A DNA stretch of 64,000 bases from CAWAND01 sp963727915 (lineage in GTDB: Bacteria; Chloroflexota; Anaerolineae; Anaerolineales; E44-bin32), in NCBI GenBank assembly GCA_963727915.1, contig CAVSID010000002.1, positions 248,001-312,000 on the forward strand, written 5' to 3'. A program made the position numbers and the translations under genes. Of this stretch, positions 36,742-46,077 are shown in pieces; position 1 is the stretch's first letter, and each line of letters starts with the position of its first letter. The notes below the pieces were generated by a model. The model ran no database searches. It saw nothing but the letters and a program-made list of their open reading frames with translations, and was not told where the DNA came from.

Positions 36742-38385
36742 TTGGATCGAGCAGTTTTCGACTTCGTGGTGATAGGCTCTGGATTCGGCGGGAGTGTTTC
36801 GGCCCTCCGCTTGGCCGAGAAGGGCTACACGGTCCTTGTGCTCGAACAGGGCAAACGGTTCGATGACAGGGATTTCCCCCGCACCAATTGGGATCTCAGG
36901 CGATATCTGTGGGCGCCGCGTTGGCGCTGTTTCGGGCTGCTTGAGATGTCCTTCTTTCGAGGGGTATTGGTGCTGCATGGCGCCGGCGTAGGAGGGGGAA
37001 GTCTGGGGTATGCGGGCGTGCTCATGGAGCCGCACGAAGCGCTCTATGAAGCGCCAGGGTGGGGAAGCCTGCGCGACTGGCGCTCGGAGTTGGCCCCCCA
37101 CTTTGCCACGGCCCGTCACATGCTGGGGGCGGCCATCAACCCGCTCGTGACGCCGGCCGACGATGTGCTCCGGCGGATGGCCGCCAGACGAGGGCGAGAG
37201 TCGACTTTTCGCCCCACCGAGGTCGGCGTGTACTTTGGTGAGCAGGGCGAAGAGGTACCTGACCCCTACTTTGGCGGACGCGGGCCGAGCCGTTGTGGAT
37301 GTACCCATTGCGGCGGGTGTATGGTGGGCTGTCGCTACAATGCCAAGAATACCCTCAACAAGAACTACCTCTTTCTGGCCCAAAATCTCGGCGTCCGAAT
37401 CGTGTCCGAGCGTCGGGCAATCGATATTCGGCCAGTGGCCGCCGAGGGCACACAGGCTCGTTTTGAAGTGGTCCACCAATCTTCAACATCCTGGTTGGCA
37501 CACGACACGCAGGCGGTGCTCGGTACGAACGTGGTGGTTTCGGCCGGTGTGCTCGGCACCCTTGGTTTGCTGCTTCACTGCCGAGATGTGACGAGGTCGC
37601 TGCCGCAACTGTCTGCGAAACTCGGATCGAGCGTTCGCACAAATAGTGAAGCGTTGCTCGGCGTTTCGAGCAACGACCCGGGGCGGGACTTTTCGCATGG
37701 GGTGTCGATCACGTCAGGCTTTGGCGCCGACGAGGATACCTATGTCGAACCGGTGCGCTACTCGAGCGGAAGTTCTTTCATGCGCCTACTGGGATCGCCT
37801 CTGATCGAAGCCGGCCATGGAATATTCGGCCGGGTAATGCGAACGCTCTGGGGAGTCGTGCGAGCCCCGATGGCGTTCCTTCGCAGCAAGTTGGGATCGG
37901 GTTGGGCGGAACGAACCACGATTCTTCTGGTCATGCAGAAGAAGGACAATCTGATGCGGATCCGGCTGCGGCGCCGATGGTGGCGGGGCATGGGCTATGG
38001 ACTGGTTGTTCACCACGACCATGCACGACGGATCCCGGCCGAGATACCTCTTGGGCACGAGCTTGCTAAGGAGTTCGCAGGGGAGGTGGAAGGGTATCCG
38101 CAGACGTCGTTTGTCGAGAGTCTCCTGGGCATGCCGGTGACGGCGCATATTCTGGGCGGGTGTCCTATGGGCGATAATCCCGATCAGGGGGTGATTGATG
38201 TGAACGGCAGGGTCTTCAACTACGATGGGTTATACGTGATCGACGGTTCCATGATGCCGGCCAACCCGGGCATCAACCCGAGCCTAACGATAGCTGCGCT
38301 GGCCGAACACGCTATGCGCTCCGTCCCCGAGAGACAAAACGGCATCGAAGACCTGGTAAGCAAAGGGTGGATGCCGTTATCATGA
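36742..38385 (+). CDS. GMC-family FAD oxidoreductase, cholesterol-oxidase-like
   Basis: 547-residue flavoprotein, frame intact. The TTG start at 36742 follows GGGAGG. The FAD Rossmann motif is DFVVIGSGFGGSVSALRLAEKGYTVLVLEQG; HGAGVGGGSLGYAGV binds FAD further on. The C-terminal HILGGCPMG, VFNYDGLYVIDGSMMPANPGINPSLTIAALAEHAM matches GMC oxidoreductases related to cholesterol oxidase. A tight cysteine group, CGCTHCGGCMVGC at about residues 190-203, is found in one subgroup of these enzymes. No signal peptide is visible. The substrate, probably a hydroxy-lipid or sterol-like alcohol, is unknown. No cytochrome partner is adjacent. Confidence 0.85.
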   Translation: MDRAVFDFVVIGSGFGGSVSALRLAEKGYTVLVLEQGKRFDDRDFPRTNWDLRRYLWAPRWRCFGLLEMSFFRGVLVLHGAGVGGGSLGYAGVLMEPHEALYEAPGWGSLRDWRSELAPHFATARHMLGAAINPLVTPADDVLRRMAARRGRESTFRPTEVGVYFGEQGEEVPDPYFGGRGPSRCGCTHCGGCMVGCRYNAKNTLNKNYLFLAQNLGVRIVSERRAIDIRPVAAEGTQARFEVVHQSSTSWLAHDTQAVLGTNVVVSAGVLGTLGLLLHCRDVTRSLPQLSAKLGSSVRTNSEALLGVSSNDPGRDFSHGVSITSGFGADEDTYVEPVRYSSGSSFMRLLGSPLIEAGHGIFGRVMRTLWGVVRAPMAFLRSKLGSGWAERTTILLVMQKKDNLMRIRLRRRWWRGMGYGLVVHHDHARRIPAEIPLGHELAKEFAGEVEGYPQTSFVESLLGMPVTAHILGGCPMGDNPDQGVIDVNGRVFNYDGLYVIDGSMMPANPGINPSLTIAALAEHAMRSVPERQNGIEDLVSKGWMPLS

Positions 38386-38412
38386 AGGCGGCAGGTTTAT
38401 TCGGAGGCGCCG

Positions 38413-40051
38413 GTGGCGAAGATCGTTAGCGTTGAGCAAATGAGGGCAATCGAACAGGCCGCCGACTCGGCCGGGCTGAGCTACGATCAGATGATGATCA
38501 ACGCCGGTAGGGCCGTGGCGGAGGCAGTCCTGAATCGACTCCCCGTGCCCGCCGGCAGCCGCGTGGCGATTTTGGCCGGCAGCGGCAACAACGGAGGGGA
38601 TGGCCTTGTTGCCGGAGATGTGCTGGCTGAGGCTGGGGCACAGGTGTCCGTCTATCTCGTCAAGCCGAGGCCGAGCCCGGATCCGCATCTCGACACGCTC
38701 AGGGCCCGGGGCTTGCTTGTGGCGGAGGCCGAGCAAGATCAACGGTCGCGGCGTTCTGACAAACATGCTCTCCACGGCGGATGTGGTGCTCGATGCAGTT
38801 TTCGGGACCGGATTGAAACTGCCGTTGAAGGGACCGGCGAAGACGGTTCTGGGGACGGCCAACAGGGTGATCGGTAAGCGAACGCCCAAGCCGCTTGTTG
38901 TGGCCGTAGACTGTCCATCGGGGCTGGACACGGACAGCGGTGAATTGGCCCCGGAGACCCTGGCGGCCGACGTGACCGTGACGCTGGCGGCTGCCAAGAC
39001 CGGTCTGACTGAAATTCCCGGGCGCAGAAAAGGTAGGGCAGTTGATTGTGGCTGACATAGGCATTCCATCCGAGCAGCAGGAGTTGGCAGACGTGGAGCT
39101 CGAGCTTGCTACCCAAGAAAGCGTCCGGGAATGGCTCCCGGCGAGGCCCGAAGGACTCACACAAGGGCACATTCGGACAAGTGGTTGTTATAGGTGGATC
39201 CATTCTTTTGCCAGGTGCAGCCGTGCTTGCGGGCACGGCGGCCTATCGATCCGGTGCTGGTCTCGTGACGCTGGCAGTGCCTTCTGCGATCCAGGGCCTG
39301 CTGGCGGCGCAGCTCCCGGAGGCCACCTGGATTCTGCTGCCGCATGATATGGGAATCGTGAATGAGTCCGCCGTCGACGTGCTTGTCGAGGCCGTGTCGG
39401 GGTCACCAGTGCTCTTGATCGGTCCAGGGATGGGACGGGAAGAGTCGGCTGGTAGATTCCTGCGGCGCTTGTTAGGGGCGGAAGGCGGGGGGCATCGAGG
39501 CCGTCTGGGCTTTCTGCCTGAGTCGGCAGGAAGGAACTGAGCCGGGATTAGGTTTGGGCGCGTGCGTCGTTGACGCAGATGCCCTGAGCCTGCTGCCGGA
39601 GATCGATGATTGGTCCAGTCGGCTCCCACCGGAAACGGTTCTGACGCCGCACCCCGGGGAGATGGCAACCCTAACCGGGGAGGACAAGGGCAGCCTGCAG
39701 GCGGATCGGGTGGCGTCGGCCAAGAAATGGGCCGCTGCGTGGGGCCATGTGGTGGTGTTCAAAGGCGCCTTCACGGTAGTTGCCGCTCCAGATGGTCGGG
39801 TCAGTGTGCTGCCCTTCGCCACATCGGCCCTGGCTAGTGCTGGGACAGGAGATGTGTTGGCTGGGGCCATCGCTGGATTGCGGGCACAAGGTGTGGCTGG
39901 CTACGAGGCAGCCGTCTTGGGCGCCTACCTTCACGGGCTGGCCGGCGAGCTGGCGGCACAGATGTTGGGGTCCGAGGCCAGCGTGATGGCCGGTGACGTG
40001 ATCGGCGCCCTGCCAGAGGCGATGGAGACGATTGCTTCGGGTGAGTCCTAG
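38413..40051 (+). CDS. nnr: Bifunctional NAD(P)HX epimerase/dehydratase (multiple frameshifts)
   Basis: Repairs damaged hydrated NAD(P)H. The GTG at 38413 follows GGAGG. The N-terminal epimerase half has VEQMRAIEQAADSAGLSYDQMM, ILAGSGNNGGDGLVAGD and VVLDAVFGTGL, and DCPSGLDTDSG. The C-terminal dehydratase half has KGTFGQVVVIGGSILLPGAAVLAGTAAYRSGAGLVTLA, GPGMGREES, VVDADAL, LTPHPGEMATL, VVFKGAFTVVA and SAGTGDVLAGAIAGL with the catalytic Asp. Shifts near 38740, 39050, 39155 and 39500 break it. About 540 residues when joined, normal for the fused form. Confidence 0.9.
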
Positions 40052-40101
40052 GCCCGCTCGGGCCCGCTCCTCTTGCCAAGCTGCGCCCGAGGCATAGCAG
40101 A

Positions 40102-40126
40102 AGGAGGCGCACATTGCGCGCCTCCT
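40102..40126. terminator. Hairpin between convergent genes
   Basis: AGGAGGCGC (40102-40110) and GCGCCTCCT (40118-40126) form a perfect nine-base stem between the nnr gene and the YtxH gene, whose ends converge here. No T-run follows on either strand, so it is a weak terminator candidate. Confidence 0.45.
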
Positions 40127-40165
40127 GAATCCATGCGTAGGTTGTAGGGCTGAGACCTGTGCGGC

Positions 40166-40507
40166 TTAGGCCTCGGAAAGGTCGTCCTTCTTGCGGCGAG
40201 CTGCCTTCTTGCCGGCCTCGACGGCGTCCTCGATTTTGGTCTTCTGCTCTTCGAGAATTACCTGTCCGCGCTTCTGAAGATCTTCGGCACGGCTGCGGGC
40301 TTCCTTGGCCATTGCCTCGGCGCGAGTTCTGGCCTCGGTGGCGCTGGTCTCCACCTGGTCCCTGATCTCGATTCCCTTGTCCCGGATCATCGTCCGGGTC
40401 TCTTCGCCGGATTGGGGCGCCATCAGCAGGGCGACTGCAGCCCCTACCAAGCCACCGATGAGAAATCCTGAAACGAAGGCGCCGAAATCACTGTCGTTGT
40501 TGGCCAT
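40166..40507 (-). CDS. YtxH-domain protein
   Basis: 113 residues. An N-terminal glycine-rich membrane helix (FVSGFLIGGLVGAAVALLMAPQSGEETR) is the YtxH signature, followed by a long charged amphipathic helix (VETSATEARTRAEAMAKEARSRAEDL), Lys-rich at the end. YtxH proteins are membrane-tethered, stress-linked proteins of unclear function. A ribosome-binding site AGGAGG lies upstream. It is followed upstream by another small membrane protein in the same direction. Confidence 0.85.
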   Translation of the reverse strand: MANNDSDFGAFVSGFLIGGLVGAAVALLMAPQSGEETRTMIRDKGIEIRDQVETSATEARTRAEAMAKEARSRAEDLQKRGQVILEEQKTKIEDAVEAGKKAARRKKDDLSEA

Positions 40508-40560
40508 TGCGTCCTCCTCTGACGTCGCTCGAAAGCGAACTCATTGTGCTGATTGGCTGG

Positions 40561-40995
40561 TTACGATCTGAAGATGTCGAGCATCCGCCGGACTGCGGCC
40601 CATGAACTATTGGCTCTTACGACTGGGCTCACGAGATGCTCGCTCAAGAACGATGTCGTGCCACGCAGGGTGCTGACCGTCTCATTGGTCGAGTTGAGTA
40701 TTGGCCTGACTTCGTTTTGTATCAAGGCTGTCAGGCGCGCCAACTGAACGATTAGTATGATAAGGGCTAGCCCGACGAACAAGAACTCCAGAGCCATGAA
40801 GATGATAACTACATCGCGGATCGTCTCCGTTTGGGCCGGATTGGAGACAAGGGCGACCGCCAGCGCGACGATGCCGACCAATAGCAAGAGCAGGAGCAGG
40901 ATCCCCCCGATAATCAGCGCTCGCTGCTTCGGTGTAGGCCCGGCGTTGTCGGGTGGGAGCATGCTGTCGGGCGCAATTTCAGCGTTATCTGGCAT
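40561..40995 (-). CDS. Two-TM protein paired with YtxH
   Basis: 144 residues with an acidic Pro-rich N-terminus and two strong membrane helices (ALIIGGILLLLLLLVGIVALAVALV and VVIIFMALEFLFVGLALIILIVQLARL). A soluble helix follows (NEVRPILNSTNETVSTLRGTTSFLSEHLVSPVVRA), with some resemblance to DUF948-type proteins, which often accompany YtxH. The function is unknown. It is 53 bases from the YtxH gene, probably in one operon. Confidence 0.65.
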   Translation of the reverse strand: MPDNAEIAPDSMLPPDNAGPTPKQRALIIGGILLLLLLLVGIVALAVALVSNPAQTETIRDVVIIFMALEFLFVGLALIILIVQLARLTALIQNEVRPILNSTNETVSTLRGTTSFLSEHLVSPVVRANSSWAAVRRMLDIFRS

Positions 40996-41077
40996 CTCGA
41001 ATCAGTATAACACACAGGCGCCATCGAGCCGTCTTGCAGCTCGCCATGCCTGGAGCACGAAGGAACCGGGGACAGAT

Positions 41078-41137
41078 AGTGACAGGTTTCACAAACACGC
41101 AATCTTGTTTTGGGCGCATCCACGTGTGGTGTAGAAT
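41078..41137 (+). promoter_or_regulatory. CRP-like palindrome and promoter upstream of the L,D-transpeptidase gene
   Basis: AGTGA-CAGGTT-TCACA lies at 41078-41093. A possible -10 TAGAAT is at 41132-41137, with no clean -35. The palindrome centre would be near -58 relative to the expected start, a usual position for CRP-type activators. A near copy of the palindrome is at 54476-54491. Confidence 0.4.
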
Positions 41138-41175
41138 CCGCCAATGGATTGGATGAGCGGGGCAGGTGAGTTGCC

Positions 41176-42313
41176 GTGACCAGAGATCGTATTGGCTCCC
41201 CGGCGCCAGGGTCTGCTGGCAGGCGATGGCAGAGGCGATCCTTCACCATCAGCCGTCGGGGGTTCTTGAAGGTCGGCGCGGTGGGCGTCGGCGGCTTGCT
41301 GCTCAAGCCGGGTCGGGGCGTCTTTGCCGAGGCACCGTTCCCGGACTCGCCAAGGTTGGGGCGGGTATGCGTGGGCAAGGTGGAGGTCAAGTCTCGTCCT
41401 GATATCGGCAGCCAGACGGTGGGCGTTCTGTACGAGGACGCTGTCGTGCCCTGGCTTCGGGAGAGGGTGGGCAGCTACCCGCTGGCTATCAACCAGACGT
41501 TCGTTGAAACGCCCGACGGTTACATCTACGCCCCAGTCCTCCAGCCCGTTGAGAATCACCCGAACACCCTGCTGGATGGGCTGCCTCAGACAAGTCTGGG
41601 GCCCGGGATGTGGGCCGAGGTGACGGTTCCCTGGGCGCCGGTTGTGCTTGACAATCCCCCGCCTCGCTCACCCTGGTTGAAGAACACAGATTCGCCTCGT
41701 CTGTACTACAGCCAGGTTCTGTGGATCGATGAGATAGAAACCGACGATGGCGGCCAGGTCTGGTATCGCGGCGAATGAACGTTACGGATTTGGCGATTTG
41801 CTGTGGGCACCAGGCGAAGCCTTCCGGCCCCTCAGCGCCGATGATATCGCCCCGATCTCCCCCGATGTGGACGACAAACATGTCGAGGTGGATGTCACCC
41901 GGCAGACCATGTCCTGCTTCGAAAACGGGCGCGAAGTCTACTTTGCCCGGGTGTCCACGGGCGCCAAGTTTGACGCGAAGGGGAACGCTGTCGACAAATG
42001 GTCGACCCCCGTCGGCGGCCATCCAATCTGGCGTAAGGTAATTTCGCTCCACATGGTCGGCGGCACGACTGGAGGGGGCTATGACTTGCCAGGCATTGGT
42101 TGGACGACCTTGTTTGCCGGCAACGGTGTCGCCATTCACTCTACGTTTTGGCACAATGACTTCGGTGTGCCGCGTTCGCATGGTTGTGTCAATGCTCGCC
42201 CGGAGGACTCGCGCTGGGTGTTCCGTTGGGTGACACCCCGGGTGCCCTACGATCCGGGGGATGTGACGGTTGGCATGCCGGGTGGCACGCGCGTGGTCGT
42301 TGTCGAGTCCTAG
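41176..42313 (+). CDS. Secreted L,D-transpeptidase (YkuD) with Tat signal, one frameshift
   Basis: Cross-links peptidoglycan stem peptides or attaches proteins to them. A GTG at 41176 opens a Tat-type signal with SRRGFLKVGAVGVGGLLL near residues 26-43. A roughly 150-residue SH3-like region with VKSRPDIGSQTVGVLYEDAV precedes the YkuD domain: EVDVTRQTMSCFENGREVYFARVSTG, and the catalytic signature HSTFWHNDFGVPRSHGCVNARPEDSRWVF, with the nucleophile Cys in SHGC. A shift near 41775 breaks the frame just before the YkuD part. About 378 residues in total. Confidence 0.9.
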
Positions 42314-42374
42314 TTGACCGACGAGTACGGAAGATTGGGGGGATTGGCGCCGGCAATCGCTGGCGCGTCCTGAT

Positions 42375-43391
42375 TCAGGGGGTTCCGCTCAGATCGATCA
42401 GGCCCATGGCGATATCATTTTGAGTCTGTATAACGAGCCGCAAACGTCCCTGACTGAGCAGGGAATCATTGACGTCCTGAACCGTTATCGGCATGGTTAC
42501 GGTGGCCGGCGGGGATGATCCGGTGATTTCGGGCCAGGCCGCTTCAACGGCGGCCAGCGGCGCTGGCTGGAAGGTGGCGGCCCAATGTTGAGAGGCTTCG
42601 GGCGGTGGCGGGATGGTGCCCACCAGCGTAATTCCTGCGTCAGCCAGATCAGCCACTGTGTGGGCCTCGGCCAGCTCAGGGGGCAAGAACACGGTTTGGA
42701 CGCCAGTCCCAGACAGCAGCGATGCCGGCGAACCGCTCGTGAAGGTATAGCTGAAGGTCAATGGGTAGGCCTCAAACGGAGGACGTTCGGGGCGGCACAG
42801 GCCACAATAGTATTCAGCCCCGGCACGGAAGGCATCTGCCACAGCCGTTGCCCGGTCGCTTGAATCCTCCACCAGGCTGGCAACGCGGTAGTCCTCAGTG
42901 ATCAAGGCCGCTGTGAAACCGGCCAAGAAGGCACTCTGCAGGTCGGCGTCTGGGGGCGGTTGGAGCAGCGTGAGGTTGGGCTGGGGTGAATAGCCGTCCA
43001 CCCCAGGCGCGACGATCCTGGCCGTGGATGCGAGAGTTGTGGCCGCCGTCAGATCCTCGGCAGATGGGGCTCCCAACCACACCAAATAGGCGAGATCTTG
43101 TGGCAGATCGGCCGACTGCAGGTCCGGCTGGGATTGAAAGACGATCCCAGTGGATGCCGCCAGATCGCCGATGGCGGCTTGGGCTTGTTGGACCAAAACC
43201 GGGTCGAGATCGGCGGGCAGGATGAGCAGCACAACCGGGGGGCCGGGCGTACGCGTGGCGGTGGGGGGCGGGGTGGGGCTGGGTTGAAGTGTGCGCGATG
43301 CGTCGGGCGCCGATGTCGGCTGTGGACGTGCGAAAAGCCCACATGCAGAAAGAACGGCGGCAGTACCCAGTGCTAGGCATGACGTGAACAA
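42375..43391 (-). CDS. BMP/periplasmic-binding-like lipoprotein
   Basis: 338 residues, frame intact. A lipoprotein signal ends in the lipobox LSAC near residue 17, followed by a Pro/Thr-rich linker. The rest resembles Med/BMP-type substrate-binding proteins: PVVLLILPADLDP, LAYLVWLGAPSAEDL, SAFLAGFTAALITEDYRVASLVEDSSDRAT, FRAGAEYYCGLCRPERPPFEAYPL. BMP proteins bind nucleosides in spirochetes. No ABC transporter subunits are adjacent, so it may act as a receptor or belong to a distant system. The function is unknown. Confidence 0.65.
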   Translation of the reverse strand: MFTSCLALGTAAVLSACGLFARPQPTSAPDASRTLQPSPTPPPTATRTPGPPVVLLILPADLDPVLVQQAQAAIGDLAASTGIVFQSQPDLQSADLPQDLAYLVWLGAPSAEDLTAATTLASTARIVAPGVDGYSPQPNLTLLQPPPDADLQSAFLAGFTAALITEDYRVASLVEDSSDRATAVADAFRAGAEYYCGLCRPERPPFEAYPLTFSYTFTSGSPASLLSGTGVQTVFLPPELAEAHTVADLADAGITLVGTIPPPPEASQHWAATFQPAPLAAVEAAWPEITGSSPPATVTMPITVQDVNDSLLSQGRLRLVIQTQNDIAMGLIDLSGTP

Positions 43392-43444
43392 TGGGGTACG
43401 GAGTTCTCATCCGCTGGTCCCTTAAGATCGCTGGCGAGGCTGGG

Positions 43445-43756
43445 CTAGCTGTCTTGGCCACGCGCAGTCGGTGGGCGGCCTGGTCCCGCAGCCCCCGGGG
43501 TTTCCGGCCCGGCCAGAAACGACGCAGTCATCAATCCCAAGACCGTTCCGACAAGCGCAGGAAACAAGTTGAGTGGACCGAACCGCCAAAGGTGCAGGCC
43601 GATCCATCCTCCGACGGTATGTCCGACAGCGAAGGATATCCAGGCACTGACCAAATACATGCCCAGCCTGCCCAAGCGGCCCCCGCGTATGAGATGAAAT
43701 GCGAGGCCGGCAGCCGATGCGATCAGGAAGCCATACACAATGCCGGGCAAGGTCAT
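43445..43756 (-). CDS. Small membrane protein coupled to mnmA
   Basis: 103 residues with about three hydrophobic helices (PGIVYGFLIASAAGLAFHLI; LGMYLVSAWISFAVGHTVGGWIGL; LFPALVGTVLGLMTASFLA). The ATG at 43756 overlaps the mnmA TGA (ATGA), so translation is coupled. No family is recognised. Its role alongside tRNA thiolation, if any, is unclear. Confidence 0.6.
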   Translation of the reverse strand: MTLPGIVYGFLIASAAGLAFHLIRGGRLGRLGMYLVSAWISFAVGHTVGGWIGLHLWRFGPLNLFPALVGTVLGLMTASFLAGPETPGAAGPGRPPTARGQDS

Positions 43757-44820
43757 GGCTGGATCACGCCTCCACCCAGGCACAGCTCGCCGTCATAGAA
43801 TACGGCCGATTGGCCAGGGGTGACGTCCGGCAGGGGCTCCGCCATGTAGACCTTTGCAGCCGAGGCGGAGGTGGGCGTGATCAGCGCCTGCACTTGGCGT
43901 GCCTTGTATCGCACCTGGACCCCCGCGGCAAATTCCGCGCGTGGTGCGGCGCCGGCGATCCAATTGACACGATCCACGATAAAGCTGTGACGCCCGAGGG
44001 CCTGGCGGGGTCCCACCACCAGCCGGTTGCCTGCCAGGTCCTTCGCCAGGACATATAGGGGGTGATCGGCAGCCACACCGATCCCCTTCCGCTGACCTAT
44101 TGTGTATCCGGCCAGGCCTTGATGTTGGCCGACCTGACTGCCGGATTCGTCGACGATCGGGCCCGGTGGAGGTAGGCGGACTCCCTGGACGTGTAGGAAC
44201 TCGCGATAGTCCCCGCCGCCGATGAAACACAGGTCCTGACTCTCGGGCCGATCGGCCACGGAGAGGTGGAGAGCCCTGGCCAGCTCCCTCACTTGTGCTT
44301 TCGTGTAGTCACCGAGAGGGAACGTTGCGTGGGCCAGCTCATCCTGGCCCATCACGCTGAGGACGTAGGACTGATCCTTGGTGGAGTCAACCGCCCGTAG
44401 GAGCTGGAAGGCGCCGTCTTGTTCCCGCACACGAGCATAGTGTCCGGTTGCCAGGTGGGTGGCTCCCATAGCCAGAGCGTGCTGCAGCAGGAACCCCCAG
44501 CGGATGTGACGGTTGCACTCTATGCATGGATTTGGGGTCAAACCAAGGCGGTAGCCTTCGGCGAAAAAGTCCACGACCTGCTGCTTAAATCGGTCTTGAG
44601 CGTCCAGGGCGTAGAACGGGATATCAAGTTGGGCGGCGACAGACCGCGCCCGAGACATGTCGGCCGGTGAACAGCATCGATTGACATATTTGGGGCCCTG
44701 GCTCCAGAGGCGCATCATCAAACCGAAGACCTCGACCCCCTGGCCCGCCAGGATGGCAGCTGCCACCGAGCTGTCCACTCCGCCGCTCATGGCGACCGCG
44801 ATCTTGGGCTTGTCGCTCAT
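43753..44820 (-). CDS. mnmA: tRNA-specific 2-thiouridylase MnmA
   Basis: 355 residues, frame intact. Thiolates the wobble uridine of Lys, Glu and Gln tRNAs. The PP-loop AMSGGVDSSVAA is at 10-21, the two catalytic cysteines are Cys99 in TPNPCIECN and Cys198 in SQDLCFIGGGDYREF, and HYARV, GYTIGQRKGIG and VRYKARQ complete the pattern. The upstream cysteine desulfurase overlaps by four bases (ATGA), so the pair looks like a dedicated sulfur supply and transfer unit. Confidence 0.96.
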   Translation of the reverse strand: MSDKPKIAVAMSGGVDSSVAAAILAGQGVEVFGLMMRLWSQGPKYVNRCCSPADMSRARSVAAQLDIPFYALDAQDRFKQQVVDFFAEGYRLGLTPNPCIECNRHIRWGFLLQHALAMGATHLATGHYARVREQDGAFQLLRAVDSTKDQSYVLSVMGQDELAHATFPLGDYTKAQVRELARALHLSVADRPESQDLCFIGGGDYREFLHVQGVRLPPPGPIVDESGSQVGQHQGLAGYTIGQRKGIGVAADHPLYVLAKDLAGNRLVVGPRQALGRHSFIVDRVNWIAGAAPRAEFAAGVQVRYKARQVQALITPTSASAAKVYMAEPLPDVTPGQSAVFYDGELCLGGGVIQP

Positions 44821-45989
44821 GCCGGGAGTGACTCCGCTGCGCGTAGTCTTTTGATCAGGAGGGGAAGATGATCCAGCAGTCGGCTGATATCGTCATCGGT
44901 GGTGCTGCGGCCAAGGGTGACCCGCAGGGAGCCCAGGGCCCACGTACGGTCGAGACCGAGCGCCGTCAGGACGCCCGACGGCTCGGGGTCGCCCGTCTTG
45001 CAGGCGGATCCTGATGAGCAAGCAAAGCCGGCGATATCCAGGGCGGTCAGGAGTTGATTCCCGTCCACGCCATGGAAGACGAAAGATGCGTGGTTTGGGA
45101 GGCGAAGGTTGGGGTGGCCCGTAAGCTTGGCGTCGGGGACTTCTTTGGGGACGTTTTCGATCAGCCGATCGCGCATCGCCTTCGCCTTGCGGTTGTAGCC
45201 GGGCTGTTCCAGGAGCGCCAGGCGGTAGGCCTCCGCCATGCCCACGATCAGCGGCACGTTGTGGGTGCCCGCCCGCAATCCAGCCTCTTGGCCCCCGCCG
45301 GTTAGGGTGGGAACGAGGCGAGTGCCGTTCCGGACGTACAAGACGCCGACACCCTTCGGGCCGTAGAACTTGTGGGCGCCGAGTGAAAGCAGGTCAACGC
45401 CCAGGATTTGCGTGTCGAGTGGGAGGTGGGCGCCGGCTTGGACGGCATCCGTGTGGAAGACGACGCCGTGCGCACGGCAAATGGCTCCGATCTTCTCAAC
45501 AGGATTGAGCGTTCCAATCTCGTTGTTGGCGGTCATGACTGAAACGACAGCCGTGTCTGGCCGAAGCCGGGATTCAACCGCATCCGGCGTTATCATGCCG
45601 TATGTGTCGGGGGGGATCAACTCGCAATCGAACCCCTCCTGTTTGGCGAGGGCCAGGGCCGTGTTCAGGACAGCTTGGTGCTCGACGGCGGAGACGAGCA
45701 CATGATTGGCGCCTTTCTCCTTGCGCGCCGCCAGCGCTGCACCTCGGACCGCCAGGTTGTCGCTTTCGGATCCGCATCCGGTGAAGATGACTTCAGATGG
45801 TTCACAATTGAGCCCCTCAGCCATCAGGGATCGGGCGCGCTCGACGGCGGCTTCGGCCTGCTGACCCCAGCGGTGAACGGAAGAAGGGTTGCCGTAGGTA
45901 CGGGTGAAGTAGGGAAGCATTGCGTCCAAGACGCGCTGATCGACCGGCGTGGTCGCAGCGTGATCGAGGTAAACACGGGTCTCGGCCAT
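44817..45989 (-). CDS. Cysteine desulfurase (NifS/IscS class V aminotransferase)
   Basis: 390 residues, frame intact. PLP enzyme that strips sulfur from cysteine as an enzyme-bound persulfide. YLDHAATTPVD is the N-terminal signature, the PLP Lys207 lies in LGAHKFYGPKG, and the catalytic Cys324 lies in FACSSGSACKTG. The RTHNVP-like segment GTHNVPLIVG is present. Translational coupling to mnmA suggests its sulfur feeds tRNA thiolation; Fe-S roles are possible. Minus-strand TAGAAT lies only six bases before the ATG, so the message may be leaderless. Confidence 0.94.
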   Translation of the reverse strand: MAETRVYLDHAATTPVDQRVLDAMLPYFTRTYGNPSSVHRWGQQAEAAVERARSLMAEGLNCEPSEVIFTGCGSESDNLAVRGAALAARKEKGANHVLVSAVEHQAVLNTALALAKQEGFDCELIPPDTYGMITPDAVESRLRPDTAVVSVMTANNEIGTLNPVEKIGAICRAHGVVFHTDAVQAGAHLPLDTQILGVDLLSLGAHKFYGPKGVGVLYVRNGTRLVPTLTGGGQEAGLRAGTHNVPLIVGMAEAYRLALLEQPGYNRKAKAMRDRLIENVPKEVPDAKLTGHPNLRLPNHASFVFHGVDGNQLLTALDIAGFACSSGSACKTGDPEPSGVLTALGLDRTWALGSLRVTLGRSTTDDDISRLLDHLPLLIKRLRAAESLPA

Positions 45990-46038
45990 GCGGGCATTCT
46001 ATCATGGGGACCCAACCGCTCCTTCGGCCGACGCTAGG

Positions 46039-46044
46039 TATAAT
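46039..46044 (+). promoter_or_regulatory. -10 element TATAAT upstream of enolase
   Basis: A perfect TATAAT lies 33 bases before the enolase ATG. The -35 region is poor. The divergent cysteine desulfurase gene has its own TAGAAT at 45996-46001 on the minus strand. Confidence 0.5.
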
Positions 46045-46077
46045 GTCTGGGATGCTCTGTCTTGGAGGAGGCGCGTA

